A stretch of DNA of 64,000 bases from Streptomyces zaomyceticus (lineage in GTDB: Bacteria; Actinomycetota; Actinomycetes; Streptomycetales; Streptomycetaceae): the NCBI RefSeq assembly GCF_014656215.1, contig NZ_BNBZ01000025.1:1-64000 (forward strand). Direction: 5' to 3'. Of the stretch, positions 24,369-31,820 are shown piece by piece. The notes beneath the pieces are model-generated. The model worked only from the letters and a program-made list of their open reading frames with translations. It made no database searches and was not told the origin of the DNA. Each line of letters starts with the position of its first letter. The first letter of the stretch is position 1. A program made the translations under genes and the position numbers.

Positions 24369-25190
24369 ATGAGTTCAGAGGGAGAGGGCGGATTTCATAT
24401 GGTGGATGTCTCCCTGATCACTTCCGGCTCCCGTCGGGCAATGTTGCGTACGGATGACGGTGTCCGAATCGAGGCGGTATACGAACCCTCCACGGCAAGT
24501 GTCACCGATACGGCGGTCACCGGGACGGCGGTGGTGGTGGCCCACGGGTTCACCGGGTCGGCCGACCGGCCGGCCGTCCGGCGCGCGGCCCGGGTCCTGA
24601 CCGGGCGCGGCGCGGCCGTCGTCACCTTCTCCTTCCGCGGGCACGGTGGATCCGGCGGCCGTTCCACCGTCGGGGACCGGGAGGTCCTCGACCTGTCCGC
24701 CGCCGTCCGCTGGGCGCGTGAGCTCGGCCACGCGCGCGTGGCGACGCTCGGCTTCTCCATGGGCGGGTCCGTGGTCCTGCGCCACGCCGCCCTCGACCGG
24801 GAGGCGGAGGGACGCGCCGACGCGGTGGCCGCCGTCTCCGCGCCCGCCCGCTGGTACTACCGGGGTACGGCTCCGATGCGCCGCCTCCACTGGGTGGTCA
24901 CCCGGCCGGCGGGGCGCCTCGTCGGCCGGTACGGGTTCGGCACCCGGATCGACCGGCGCGCCTGGGACCCCGTACCCCTCTCTCCCGTGGAGGCGGTGCC
25001 GCTGATCGCGCCGACCCCGCTGCTGATCGTGCACGGCGACCGGGACGCGTACTTCCCGCTCGACCATCCCCGGATGCTGGCCGGGGCCGGCGAGGCGGAA
25101 CTGTGGCTGGAGCGGGGGATGGGCCACGCCGAGAACGCCGCCGACGACGAGCTGCTGGCCCGGCTCGGGGACTGGCTCACCCGCGGATAG
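24369..25190 (+). CDS. Alpha/beta hydrolase
   Basis: I start at ATG 24369 (AGGAGA nine bases upstream); ATG 24399 is an alternative. About 273 residues. The nucleophile elbow is GFSMGGS, preceded by the oxyanion sequence VVVAHGFTGSADRP and FSFRGHGGSGGRS; the acid is Asp in LIVHGDRDAYFP and the His is in RGMGHAEN. This triad order is standard for the fold. Likely an esterase/lipase-like enzyme of unknown substrate. It is divergent from glnR and is followed 45 bases later by the MoaD/ThiS-like gene. Confidence 0.88.
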   Translation: MSSEGEGGFHMVDVSLITSGSRRAMLRTDDGVRIEAVYEPSTASVTDTAVTGTAVVVAHGFTGSADRPAVRRAARVLTGRGAAVVTFSFRGHGGSGGRSTVGDREVLDLSAAVRWARELGHARVATLGFSMGGSVVLRHAALDREAEGRADAVAAVSAPARWYYRGTAPMRRLHWVVTRPAGRLVGRYGFGTRIDRRAWDPVPLSPVEAVPLIAPTPLLIVHGDRDAYFPLDHPRMLAGAGEAELWLERGMGHAENAADDELLARLGDWLTRG

Positions 25191-25235
25191 CCCATCATGG
25201 GGGGCGGCGCGCACACGAACGAAGGGAGCGCCGCT

Positions 25236-25490
25236 ATGGCAGCGGGAACCATCCGCTACTGGGCCGCGGCCAAGGCCGCCGCCGGTGTCGCGGAGGAGCC
25301 GTACACCGCCGAGCACCTCGCCGAGGCCCTCGACGCGGCCCGCGCGAAGCACCCGGGCGAGCTCGTCCAGGTCCTGCGCCGGTGCTCGTTCCTGGTCGAC
25401 GGCGACCCCGTCGGGACCCGGAGCCATGAGACGGTACGGCTTGCCGAGGGCGGCACGGTCGAGGTGCTCCCCCCGTTCGCAGGAGGGTGA
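25236..25490 (+). CDS. MoaD/ThiS-family sulfur carrier protein
   Basis: The 84-residue protein starts at ATG 25236 (GGGAG upstream). It has the beta-grasp pattern TIRYWAAAKAAAGVAEEPY ... LRRCSFLVDGDPV ... VEVLPPFAGG. It ends in the di-glycine that is thiocarboxylated in sulfur carriers for molybdopterin or thiamine biosynthesis. No activating E1-like gene is adjacent, so which pathway uses it is unknown. The membrane protein gene follows after 10 bases, suggesting cotranscription. Confidence 0.88.
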   Translation: MAAGTIRYWAAAKAAAGVAEEPYTAEHLAEALDAARAKHPGELVQVLRRCSFLVDGDPVGTRSHETVRLAEGGTVEVLPPFAGG

Positions 25491-25500
25491 ACCCCAGAGC

Positions 25501-26739
25501 ATGAGCAACGACCAGTACTACGGCGGTCAGCAGTACGACCCGTACGCGAACGGAACCGGGAACACGAACGGGAACGCGAACGGGCAGCCGAACCAGGGCC
25601 AGCAGAGCCCCGACGTCACGCAGACGTGGGAGGGGCAGACCTGGGACACCACGTACCAGCCGGCCGTCTCGTACGAGCAGGTCCGGGCCGACCGCGCGCA
25701 GGCGCAGCAGGCGGCACAGCAGGGGTACCAGCCCCAGCCCCAGCAGCAGCCCTACGAGCCGTACGCGTCGAACCAGGCCTCCTACGAGTCGTACGGGACC
25801 CCCGCCGCGTACTACACCGAGCCGCAGCCGCAGCCGATGCAGGAACAGGCGTACGCGCAGGCCGCTCCGGCCCCGGCGTACGCGCAGGCCCCGGCTCCCG
25901 TGGAGCAGGAGCCCGTTCCGGCTCCCGCGGGTGAGGCGGGCGGCCCCGGGTGGTCCTCGCCCACCACCTCAGGGAACACCCGGATCACCGACGCCCAGCG
26001 CGCCCGCGCCGAGGGGCGCTCTCCCGTGATCGAGCCCGGGATCCAGCCCGCCGTGCTGACCGCCGTCCTCGGACTGCTGATCGCCGCCGGCGCCGCCCTC
26101 GGCACGTACGGACTCCTTCTCCCCCTCGTCCTGCTCCAGGGCCTCACCGCCGCCGGCTGGTTCCGGCTCAACGGCATGTGGCCCGCCCGGCAGGGCATCG
26201 CCCTGGCCTTCGCCGGCGGCCTCGCCGCCGACGCCGCCCTGCTCGCCACCGGCCGGGAGCACGCGGCCGCCGCGATCCTCGGCACGCTCGGCGTCTGGGT
26301 GCTGCTCTGCCTGGTCCTCCAGCTGCGCAGCCACGCCGAGCCGGACGAGCGCATGTACGGCCTGATGGCCACCGTCGCCTCGGCGGCGCTCACGGTCGTC
26401 GCCACCGGCCTCCTCGGTGCCGAGCCCGACGCGGTGGTCGTGGGCGGGATCGCGGTCGCCGCCGCCGTCGTCGCCCGGGCGCTGCCGCTGCCGGGACCCG
26501 TCTCGCTGCTCGCCGCGCTGCTCGCCTCCGCGGGCGCCGGGATCGCGGCCGGCGGCCTCACCGACCTGGGCACCTCCGGGGCGCTGCTCGGCCTCGGCGC
26601 CGGGGTGTGCGCGCTGATCGGCCTGCGGGTGGCCAGCTACGACTACCCGTCCCGCTTCGTGCACATGACGGCCGGCGTCGCCCTGCCGCTGACGGCGGCC
26701 GCGCCCGCCGTCTACCTGCTGGGCCGGGCCCTGGTCTGA
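25501..26739 (+). CDS. Multi-span membrane protein with Tyr/Gln/Pro-rich cytosolic tail
   Basis: The 412-residue protein starts at ATG 25501 (AGGAGGGTG about nine bases before). Residues 1-165 are disordered, with YYGGQQYDPYANG, repeated N-G-N and long Gln/Pro/Tyr runs. Residues about 185-410 hold seven or eight Ala/Leu/Gly-rich membrane segments (LTAVLGLLIAAGAALGTYGL, ... LPLTAAAPAVYLLGRAL). No catalytic motif was found. Such proteins are conserved in Streptomyces but uncharacterised. A terminator at 26779-26818 follows. Confidence 0.8.
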   Translation: MSNDQYYGGQQYDPYANGTGNTNGNANGQPNQGQQSPDVTQTWEGQTWDTTYQPAVSYEQVRADRAQAQQAAQQGYQPQPQQQPYEPYASNQASYESYGTPAAYYTEPQPQPMQEQAYAQAAPAPAYAQAPAPVEQEPVPAPAGEAGGPGWSSPTTSGNTRITDAQRARAEGRSPVIEPGIQPAVLTAVLGLLIAAGAALGTYGLLLPLVLLQGLTAAGWFRLNGMWPARQGIALAFAGGLAADAALLATGREHAAAAILGTLGVWVLLCLVLQLRSHAEPDERMYGLMATVASAALTVVATGLLGAEPDAVVVGGIAVAAAVVARALPLPGPVSLLAALLASAGAGIAAGGLTDLGTSGALLGLGAGVCALIGLRVASYDYPSRFVHMTAGVALPLTAAAPAVYLLGRALV

Positions 26740-26778
26740 CCCTGACCGGACCCCGATCCGGCATCCCGCGGGAACCAA

Positions 26779-26818
26779 CCGGCCCCCCGACACGTCGATC
26801 TTCGTGTCGGGGGGCCGG
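26779..26818. terminator. Terminator after the membrane protein gene
   Basis: A 15-bp stem (CCGGCCCCCCGACAC / GTGTCGGGGGGCCGG) with a 10-base loop, ending 36 bases before the next start. Confidence 0.8.
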
Positions 26819-26854
26819 ACGCATATCCATTTCCATCGGGGGGACACGCAGCCC

Positions 26855-27541
26855 ATGCGAGCACTACGGATTCTGTTGATCGTGGCCGTCGTGCTGGGCG
26901 GGGTCCTGGTGGGGATCGACCGGCTGGCCGTGGCGTACGCCGAGTCGGAGGCGGCCGGCCGGGTGAAGCTCTCCTCGGCGAGGAGCGAGGCCATCGAGGT
27001 CGACATCAAGGGCTTCCCCTTCCTGACCCAGGTGGTGGACAAGCGGTTCGACGAGGTCGACGTCAAGGCGACCGGCGTCACCGCGACGGCGGGCGACAAG
27101 CGCATCCGGGTCGGCGAGCTGACCGTGGCGCTGCGGGACGTGACCGTGACCGGCGACTGGGCGGGCGCGAAGGCGGGTTCCGCGAGCGGTACGGCCCTGA
27201 TCTCGTACGCGGATCTCACCGCCGCGTCCGACCGGGAGGCCACCGTCGCCTACGGCGGCAACGGCAAGGTGAAGGTGACCGGCGGAGTGACGGTCATGGG
27301 CCGCACCCTGACCCGTACGGTGCTCTCGACGGTGACCGTGGTGAACGGTGACACGATCCGGGTGCGCGCCGACGAGGTGCCCGGCGAGGGCATCCCGGGC
27401 ATCGAGGAACTGGTCCGCGAGCGCACCGACTTCGAGCGGCCGATCGGTGTGATCGCCGGGATGAAGGTCGAGAAGGTCGAGCCGCGGCCGGACGGTCTGG
27501 CGGTCACCGTGGCCGGCAAGGACGTCGTCCTGGGCGGCTGA
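26855..27541 (+). CDS. DUF2993-type exported protein
   Basis: The 228-residue protein starts at ATG 26855 (GGGGGG nearby). One N-terminal membrane segment (LRILLIVAVVLGGVLVGI) anchors a beta-rich domain; AESEAAGRVKLSS, VDIKGFPFLTQVVDKRFDEVDVKATGV and FERPIGVIAGMKVEKVEPRPDG match the LmeA/DUF2993 family. In mycobacteria LmeA acts in cell-envelope lipoglycan (mannan) maturation; the same role here is only an analogy. Confidence 0.85.
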   Translation: MRALRILLIVAVVLGGVLVGIDRLAVAYAESEAAGRVKLSSARSEAIEVDIKGFPFLTQVVDKRFDEVDVKATGVTATAGDKRIRVGELTVALRDVTVTGDWAGAKAGSASGTALISYADLTAASDREATVAYGGNGKVKVTGGVTVMGRTLTRTVLSTVTVVNGDTIRVRADEVPGEGIPGIEELVRERTDFERPIGVIAGMKVEKVEPRPDGLAVTVAGKDVVLGG

Positions 27542-27671
27542 CGGCCTCCGCGCGCAGCCGAGAACCCCTCAGCACGTACCCGTTGGTCACATGCTGAGAC
27601 GCTGCTGTCCGATCCGTAGAAACACTGGCGGACGCCTCGTTCCCGAGGCGCCCGGAGCCTCCTCGTACGGT

Positions 27672-27704
27672 GATCGCGTCTCGCATCTCGGACGATCGCG
27701 TCTC
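27672..27704. promoter_or_regulatory. Pair of 11-bp direct repeats upstream of the sulfur operon promoter
   Basis: GATCGCGTCTC occurs at 27672-27682 and 27694-27704, 22 bp apart (two helical turns), just upstream of the -35 element at 27721. The spacing suggests tandem binding sites for an activator on one face of DNA. A short hairpin CGCCTCG-TTCC-CGAGGCG (27633-27650) lies further upstream. Confidence 0.5.
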
Positions 27705-27720
27705 AAAATACGACACGCCG

Positions 27721-27750
27721 GTGACACGGCCGCCTGTCCGTCCCTACGAT
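27721..27750 (+). promoter_or_regulatory. Sigma-70-type promoter of the Cys leader peptide
   Basis: GTGACA (27721-27726), 18 bp spacer, TACGAT (27745-27750). The ATG of the leader peptide begins 7 bases after the -10, so the mRNA is expected to be leaderless. Confidence 0.65.
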
Positions 27751-27757
27751 CGTGGGC

Positions 27758-27838
27758 ATGAAGCGACAGGCGGATCTCACGAAGCGGCGGGCAGTAGACC
27801 TGTGCCGCGTCGCCGCCATGCTCTGTCGCTCCGTCTGA
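27758..27838 (+). CDS. Leaderless cysteine-containing leader peptide (26 aa)
   Basis: The peptide reads MKRQADLTKRRAVDLCRV, then AAMLCRSV. It fits the Actinobacteria putative leader-peptide pattern (basic N-terminus, VDLCRV, LCR) that precedes sulfur genes. Two Cys codons (residues 16 and 23) would stall ribosomes when cysteine is scarce. Downstream (27839-28002), one segment AGGGCC (27884-27889) can pair with GGCCCT at 27867-27872, while overlapping CAGGGC (27883-27888) pairs with GCCCTG at 27890-27895, a mutually exclusive choice as in attenuators. A further GTACGC/GCGTAC pair is at 27905/27947. It precedes the sulfurtransferase gene. Confidence 0.75.
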   Translation: MKRQADLTKRRAVDLCRVAAMLCRSV

Positions 27839-28002
27839 GCGGGACTCACCACTCCCGTATTCCTCAGGCCCTCCGACGAGGTCAGGGCCGCCCTGTGCAG
27901 AGCCGTACGCACGTCCGTTCAGCACGTTCCGCATGCCCGTGACGACGCGTACGCAGCCACACCCGCACCACACCGCCGCACACTGCCCCGGAGGAGAACA
28001 AC

Positions 28003-28848
28003 ATGGCTCGCAGCGACGTACTGGTCGACGCGGACTGGGTCGAGGCCAACCTCGACAACCCGCAGGTCGCCATCGTCGAGGTCGACGAGGACACCTCGGC
28101 CTACGAGAAGAACCACATCCGCAACGCCATCCGTATCGACTGGACCCAGGACCTGCAGGACCCGGTCCGCCGCGACTTCATCGACCAGGAGGGCTTCGAG
28201 AAGCTCCTCTCGGCCAAGGGCATCGCGAACGACACCACGGTCGTCCTCTACGGCGGCAACAACAACTGGTTCGCCTCCTACGCCTACTGGTACTTCAAGC
28301 TCTACGGCCACCAGGACGTGAAGCTCCTCGACGGCGGCCGCAAGAAGTGGGAGCTCGACTCCCGCGACCTGGTCGACGGCTCCGCCGTGCCGGCCCGCCC
28401 GGCCACCGAGTACAAGGCCCAGGCCCAGGACTCCTCGATCCGCGCCTTCCGCGACGACGTCGTGGCCGCGATCGGCGCCCAGAACCTGGTCGACGTCCGC
28501 TCGCCCGACGAGTTCTCCGGCAAGCTCCTCGCCCCGGCGCACCTCCCGCAGGAGCAGTCGCAGCGCCCCGGCCACGTGCCGAGCGCCCGCAACATCCCGT
28601 GGTCGAAGAACGCCAACGACGACGGCACCTTCAAGTCGGACGACGAGCTCAAGGCCCTCTACGAGGACGAGCAGGTCGATCTGGCGAAGGACACCATCGC
28701 CTACTGCCGCATCGGTGAGCGCTCCGCGCTGACCTGGTTCGTGCTGCACGAGCTGCTCGAGGTCACCAACGTCAAGAACTACGACGGCTCGTGGACCGAG
28801 TACGGCTCCCTCGTCGGCGTGCCGATCGAGCTCGGCGCCAACAAGTAA
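28003..28848 (+). CDS. cysA: Thiosulfate sulfurtransferase (rhodanese)
   Basis: The 281-residue enzyme moves the sulfane sulfur of thiosulfate to thiol acceptors or cyanide. It has two rhodanese domains: the inactive N-terminal domain (SAYEKNHIRNAIRIDW, ending near 130) and the C-terminal catalytic one with DVRSPDEFSGK, GHVPSARNIPW and the active-site Cys235 in TIAYCRIGERSALTWF. AGGAG stands before the ATG. It is followed by the DUF1416 gene, the same order as sseA/cysA2-sseC in mycobacteria. The leader peptide upstream predicts cysteine control. Confidence 0.95.
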   Translation: MARSDVLVDADWVEANLDNPQVAIVEVDEDTSAYEKNHIRNAIRIDWTQDLQDPVRRDFIDQEGFEKLLSAKGIANDTTVVLYGGNNNWFASYAYWYFKLYGHQDVKLLDGGRKKWELDSRDLVDGSAVPARPATEYKAQAQDSSIRAFRDDVVAAIGAQNLVDVRSPDEFSGKLLAPAHLPQEQSQRPGHVPSARNIPWSKNANDDGTFKSDDELKALYEDEQVDLAKDTIAYCRIGERSALTWFVLHELLEVTNVKNYDGSWTEYGSLVGVPIELGANK

Positions 28849-28900
28849 CTTCCCGGATCCTCCCCTCCTCCGGACCCCTCGACCGTAAGGACAGAACGAC

Positions 28901-29188
28901 ATGTGTGGAGCGCAGCCCGGCGGCCCCGACGCCTCGACGATCAAGCCCGGTGAGACCACCATCCAGGGCTTCGTGACCAAGGACGGCCAGCCCGTCACCG
29001 GTTACGTCCGCCTCCTGGACTCGACCGGCGAGTTCACGGCCGAGGTCCCGACCTCCGCCACCGGCCAGTTCCGTTTCTACGCGGCCGAGGGCACCTGGAC
29101 CGTCCGCGCCCTGGTTCCGGGCGGCACCGCCGACCGTCAGGTCGTGGCGCAGCACGGTGGCCTGGCAGAGGTCGCCATCGCGGTCTGA
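28901..29188 (+). CDS. DUF1416 protein (SseC-like)
   Basis: The 95-residue protein begins MCGAQPGGPDASTIKPGETTIQG and shows the family strands TIQGFVTKDGQPVTGYVRLLDSTGEF and AEGTWTVRALVPGG; a beta-sandwich (carboxypeptidase-regulatory/transthyretin-like) is likely. In actinobacteria this family is always encoded after a rhodanese of the CysA/SseA type and is called SseC. It starts 52 bases after the cysA stop, with AAGGA in between. It likely helps the sulfurtransferase; mechanism unknown. The Cys2 near the N-terminus is a candidate sulfur acceptor (inference). Confidence 0.88.
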   Translation: MCGAQPGGPDASTIKPGETTIQGFVTKDGQPVTGYVRLLDSTGEFTAEVPTSATGQFRFYAAEGTWTVRALVPGGTADRQVVAQHGGLAEVAIAV

Positions 29189-29206
29189 CCCGCGACACCG
29201 AACCGG

Positions 29207-29270
29207 CCGAAGGGCCGTGCCTCCTGGGGGGTTGGACGCCATTTCCAGGACTTGAGGCACGGCCCTTCGG
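29207..29270. terminator. Terminator of the sulfurtransferase operon
   Basis: Long stem: 17 bp (CCGAAGGGCCGTGCCTC and its complement) with a 30-base loop that contains a second small hairpin (CCTGG/CCAGG). It sits 16 bases before the next gene. Confidence 0.8.
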
Positions 29271-29285
29271 TCGTACCCTGAAGGT

Positions 29286-29546
29286 GTGTACGCACGACGT
29301 CGGCACGTCTACTTCTGGCTGATGGGCGCCTGCCTGCTCCTCTTCGTGGGCGCCTGGGCCGTCGTGCGGCTGTTCTCGATGCCGGTGGCCGTCGGCATGT
29401 GCGTGGTGGCCATGGTCATCCCCCCGGTCGCCGCGATGGTCGCGAACCGGAGGGGCCCCGAGGACCGCTGGTGGGACGACCCCTCGGGGGACCCGAAGTC
29501 GGACGAGTGGTGGGACGAGCTGGACGGCAAGAAGCGCCGGAGCTAG
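29286..29546 (+). CDS. DUF3099 membrane protein (86 aa)
   Basis: The protein starts at GTG 29286, possibly leaderless because a -10-like TACCCT ends 6 bases upstream. Two membrane segments (about 8-28 and 33-52) are followed by a Trp/Asp-rich cytosolic tail with DRWWDDP and DEWWDELDGKKRRS. This order defines DUF3099, conserved in actinobacteria with no known role. It follows the sulfur operon and converges on the DsrE-like gene. Confidence 0.82.
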   Translation: MYARRRHVYFWLMGACLLLFVGAWAVVRLFSMPVAVGMCVVAMVIPPVAAMVANRRGPEDRWWDDPSGDPKSDEWWDELDGKKRRS

Positions 29547-29595
29547 CGGGCCCGGCCGGTCCGCCTACCCGCCGGGTGCTCCGTGCTCCCTGCCG

Positions 29596-29961
29596 TCAGT
29601 AGACGAGCGCCTGCGTCCCGTCGGTCATGGCCTCCTGGACGAAGAGCTGGGCGCCGGCGATGCGGAAGCCCTCCAGGAGGTCCTTCTCCTCGATGTCACG
29701 GCGGGCGGCGCACTGGGTGCAGACCGTGATGCGGCCGCCTGCCGCCAGGATCGAGTCGATCAGGTCCGGCAGCGGCGCGGCGTGCGGGAGCTCGAATGCG
29801 GCCGCGCGGCCCGGCAGCGCGAACCACGAGGACTCACCGGTCAGCCAGAGCGACACCTCGACACCGCTGGCGGCGGCGACGGCGGCCACGGTGAAGGCCT
29901 GCGAGCAGCGTTCGGGGGCGTCGGCCCCCGCGGTCACCTTGAGCACGAGCTTGTTCGGCAT
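29596..29961 (-). CDS. DsrE/DsrF-family protein
   Basis: The 121-residue protein starts MPNKLVLKVTAGADAPERCSQ at ATG 29961. The fold is the DsrE Rossmann-like sulfur-relay domain (VAAASGVEVSLWLTGESSWF and a C-terminal MTDGTQALVY). ILAAGGRITVCTQCAARRDI carries the Cys pair expected to take or hand over persulfide sulfur. Such proteins are peroxiredoxin-like or sulfur transferases. Near the sulfurtransferase operon, consistent with sulfur handling. A perfect 18-bp palindrome covers the start codon, suggesting strict control. Confidence 0.85.
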   Translation of the reverse strand: MPNKLVLKVTAGADAPERCSQAFTVAAVAAASGVEVSLWLTGESSWFALPGRAAAFELPHAAPLPDLIDSILAAGGRITVCTQCAARRDIEEKDLLEGFRIAGAQLFVQEAMTDGTQALVY

Positions 29962-29970
29962 ATGCCGAAC
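29953..29970. promoter_or_regulatory. 18-bp perfect palindrome across the DsrE start codon
   Basis: GTTCGGCATATGCCGAAC is self-complementary over its full length. The ATG complement (29959-29961) is inside it. It can be an operator or an RNA hairpin that hides the start. Confidence 0.7.
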
Positions 29971-30063
29971 TGTAATCTGCCGCACCACAACCCCCTGTGC
30001 GCCTCATGTGTCTCGTGGGTGCGCGGATGACGGAATCCGCGCTTCAGGTCTCGTGGGGGGCTC

Positions 30064-31035
30064 TTGAGCGTCGAAGAAAGTATCCAAAATCCGGAAACGG
30101 CGCCGCCGCCGGAACCGGAGTCCGGGGCGGAAACCGCCCCTCCGGTCGCCCCGGAGGGCGAGCCGAAGGCTGTGACCCCGGCCACACCAGCCGTACCGGT
30201 CACAGTGCCGACCGCGTCGGAAGCCAAGCCGGAAGCACCGGAAGCCGTGCCGGAAGCCGTGTCGGCCGCCGCCGTGCCGGACCCGACGTCCGACCCGCAG
30301 CCGGAGCCCGCCGTACGGCCCCGCCGCCGCGTTCTCCGTACGGTCGGGCTGATCGCCGTCGCCGCCGTCCTCGGCCTCGTCGGCGGCACCGCCGTCGGCT
30401 ATCGCATCCAGGCGGACCGCGAGCCCACCCCGCTGCCCGCCCTCAACCAGCCCGGCCTCGCGTACCCGGCGAAGCCGCTCCCGAAGGGCGAGGAGCCGGA
30501 GCCTCTGCCGGCCGCGGAGGACCACCAGCTGAAGGCGGAGGGCGACCTGCGGAAGCTGCTGCTGCCGAGGCCGGCGGGCGCGCGGGCCAAGGGCACGGAC
30601 GGCTGGCAGTCGCTGTCCCAGTACGTCGACGGCTACACCCGGCCCGATGGCGCTCTGGAGACCCAGCTCGACCTGGGGATCCGGCGGATCGCGACGCGCG
30701 AGTGGCGCGTGGGCGCGTACAAGACGGTCGAGATCAACCTCGTGCAGTACCGCTCCGGCTCTGCGATCGGCGCCTGGGAGTACGTGAGGGACCAGCAGCG
30801 GATCGCCATGGGCGAGGCCCACGCCGGCTCTCTCGGGGAGCCGGTGAAGGGCTCTCCGGACGGCCGCTACTACGTCTATCCCGTGAAGCGCGAGGCGGGG
30901 TACATGGACTCCTACCTGGCCCGCGCCTACATCCAGCACGGCGACATCGCGATCACGATCCTGATGTCCGACACACGGAAGATCTCCGGGAGCGAGATCC
31001 GTTCCCTGGCCGAGCGACAGCTGGGGCGCCTGTGA
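30064..31035 (+). CDS. Membrane-anchored protein, first of three related genes
   Basis: The 323-residue protein starts at TTG 30064 (GTGGGGGGCTC upstream). Residues 1-85 are Pro/Glu/Ala-rich and disordered; one membrane segment follows (LRTVGLIAVAAVLGLVGGTA, about 94-113), then an external domain with LPALNQPGLAYPAKPLP, DLRKLLLPRPAGARA, GIRRIATREWRVGAYK, and YIQHGDIAITILMSD. The stop overlaps the next start by 4 bases (GTGA). Shared motifs with the two downstream genes (x-LLLP-x-P, R-x-I-A-x-R, YIQ-x-GD) show they are paralogues. No known family recognised. Confidence 0.8.
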   Translation: MSVEESIQNPETAPPPEPESGAETAPPVAPEGEPKAVTPATPAVPVTVPTASEAKPEAPEAVPEAVSAAAVPDPTSDPQPEPAVRPRRRVLRTVGLIAVAAVLGLVGGTAVGYRIQADREPTPLPALNQPGLAYPAKPLPKGEEPEPLPAAEDHQLKAEGDLRKLLLPRPAGARAKGTDGWQSLSQYVDGYTRPDGALETQLDLGIRRIATREWRVGAYKTVEINLVQYRSGSAIGAWEYVRDQQRIAMGEAHAGSLGEPVKGSPDGRYYVYPVKREAGYMDSYLARAYIQHGDIAITILMSDTRKISGSEIRSLAERQLGRL

Positions 31036-31820
31036 GCGAGAAGTCCGGGAGCCGCACCCGCCGGATCCTGAAGAACGTGCTGAGCTCCGTGCTCGTGCTC
31101 GGCGCCGTGGGCGGCGGTGTCGCGTACACCGCCGTCACCGTCGACCGCGCCGACCGGACCGCCCCCACCGAGGCCTGGGCGAAGCCCTCCGTGACCGCGA
31201 CCCCCGAGGACCCGGCCGCCGGCATCGCCCGGGGCCGGGCCTCGACCCCCCTGAGCAAGCTCCTCCTGCCGGTGCCGGAGGGGTACGTGCTCGGCGCGGA
31301 CGTCAAGGGGTACGGCAACGACGGCGAGGTGCCCGCCCGCCAGGCGGCGGCCCTGCTCAAGCAGACGGGCGAGGGCTTCTATGGCAAGAAGCGCCGCGCG
31401 TACGAGAAGGAGGTCGACCGGCTCGGCGTCCAGGGCATGGCGATGCGCTCGTACGCCACGCAGGACAGCACCCTCCAGGCGGAGGTGGTCGTCCTGCGGA
31501 TGAAGGACAAGAAGAAGGTCCGCGAGTTCTTCGGGGTCCGCAAGGAGCTGTTCGAGGTCCTGGAACTGCGCAAGGGCCCGAAGATCAAGGAGTACGCGAG
31601 GAACGCCGCCTGCTACCTGGGGCCCGAGCCCGTGAAGCCGGAGCGGTCCGACGACATCGACCGGACTCCCGACCTCCAGGACCTGATCTGCTTCGCGTAC
31701 GAGGGCGAGGTCATGGTCACCGTCACGGCGTTCGGTGCGCCGCCCTTCGACCAGAAGGCCGTGGCCACCCTCCTGGAGAAGCAGCTCCGCCACATCGAAT
31801 CCCCGGGGGAGTACGTATGA
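31032..31820 (+). CDS. Membrane-anchored protein, second of three related genes
   Basis: The 262-residue protein starts at GTG 31032. A short basic N-terminus (SGSRTRRILKNV) leads into a single membrane segment (about 14-33), then an external alpha/beta domain. It contains LSKLLLPVPEGYVLGADVKG, matching the LLLP box of its neighbours. LQAEVVVLRMKDKKKVREFF and two Cys (NAACYLGPEP and DLICFAYEGE) may make a disulfide. It ends RHIESPGEYV overlapping the third gene by 4 bases (ATGA). It is the most divergent of the three and lacks the long cytosolic tail. Role unknown. Confidence 0.8.
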   Translation: MSEKSGSRTRRILKNVLSSVLVLGAVGGGVAYTAVTVDRADRTAPTEAWAKPSVTATPEDPAAGIARGRASTPLSKLLLPVPEGYVLGADVKGYGNDGEVPARQAAALLKQTGEGFYGKKRRAYEKEVDRLGVQGMAMRSYATQDSTLQAEVVVLRMKDKKKVREFFGVRKELFEVLELRKGPKIKEYARNAACYLGPEPVKPERSDDIDRTPDLQDLICFAYEGEVMVTVTAFGAPPFDQKAVATLLEKQLRHIESPGEYV

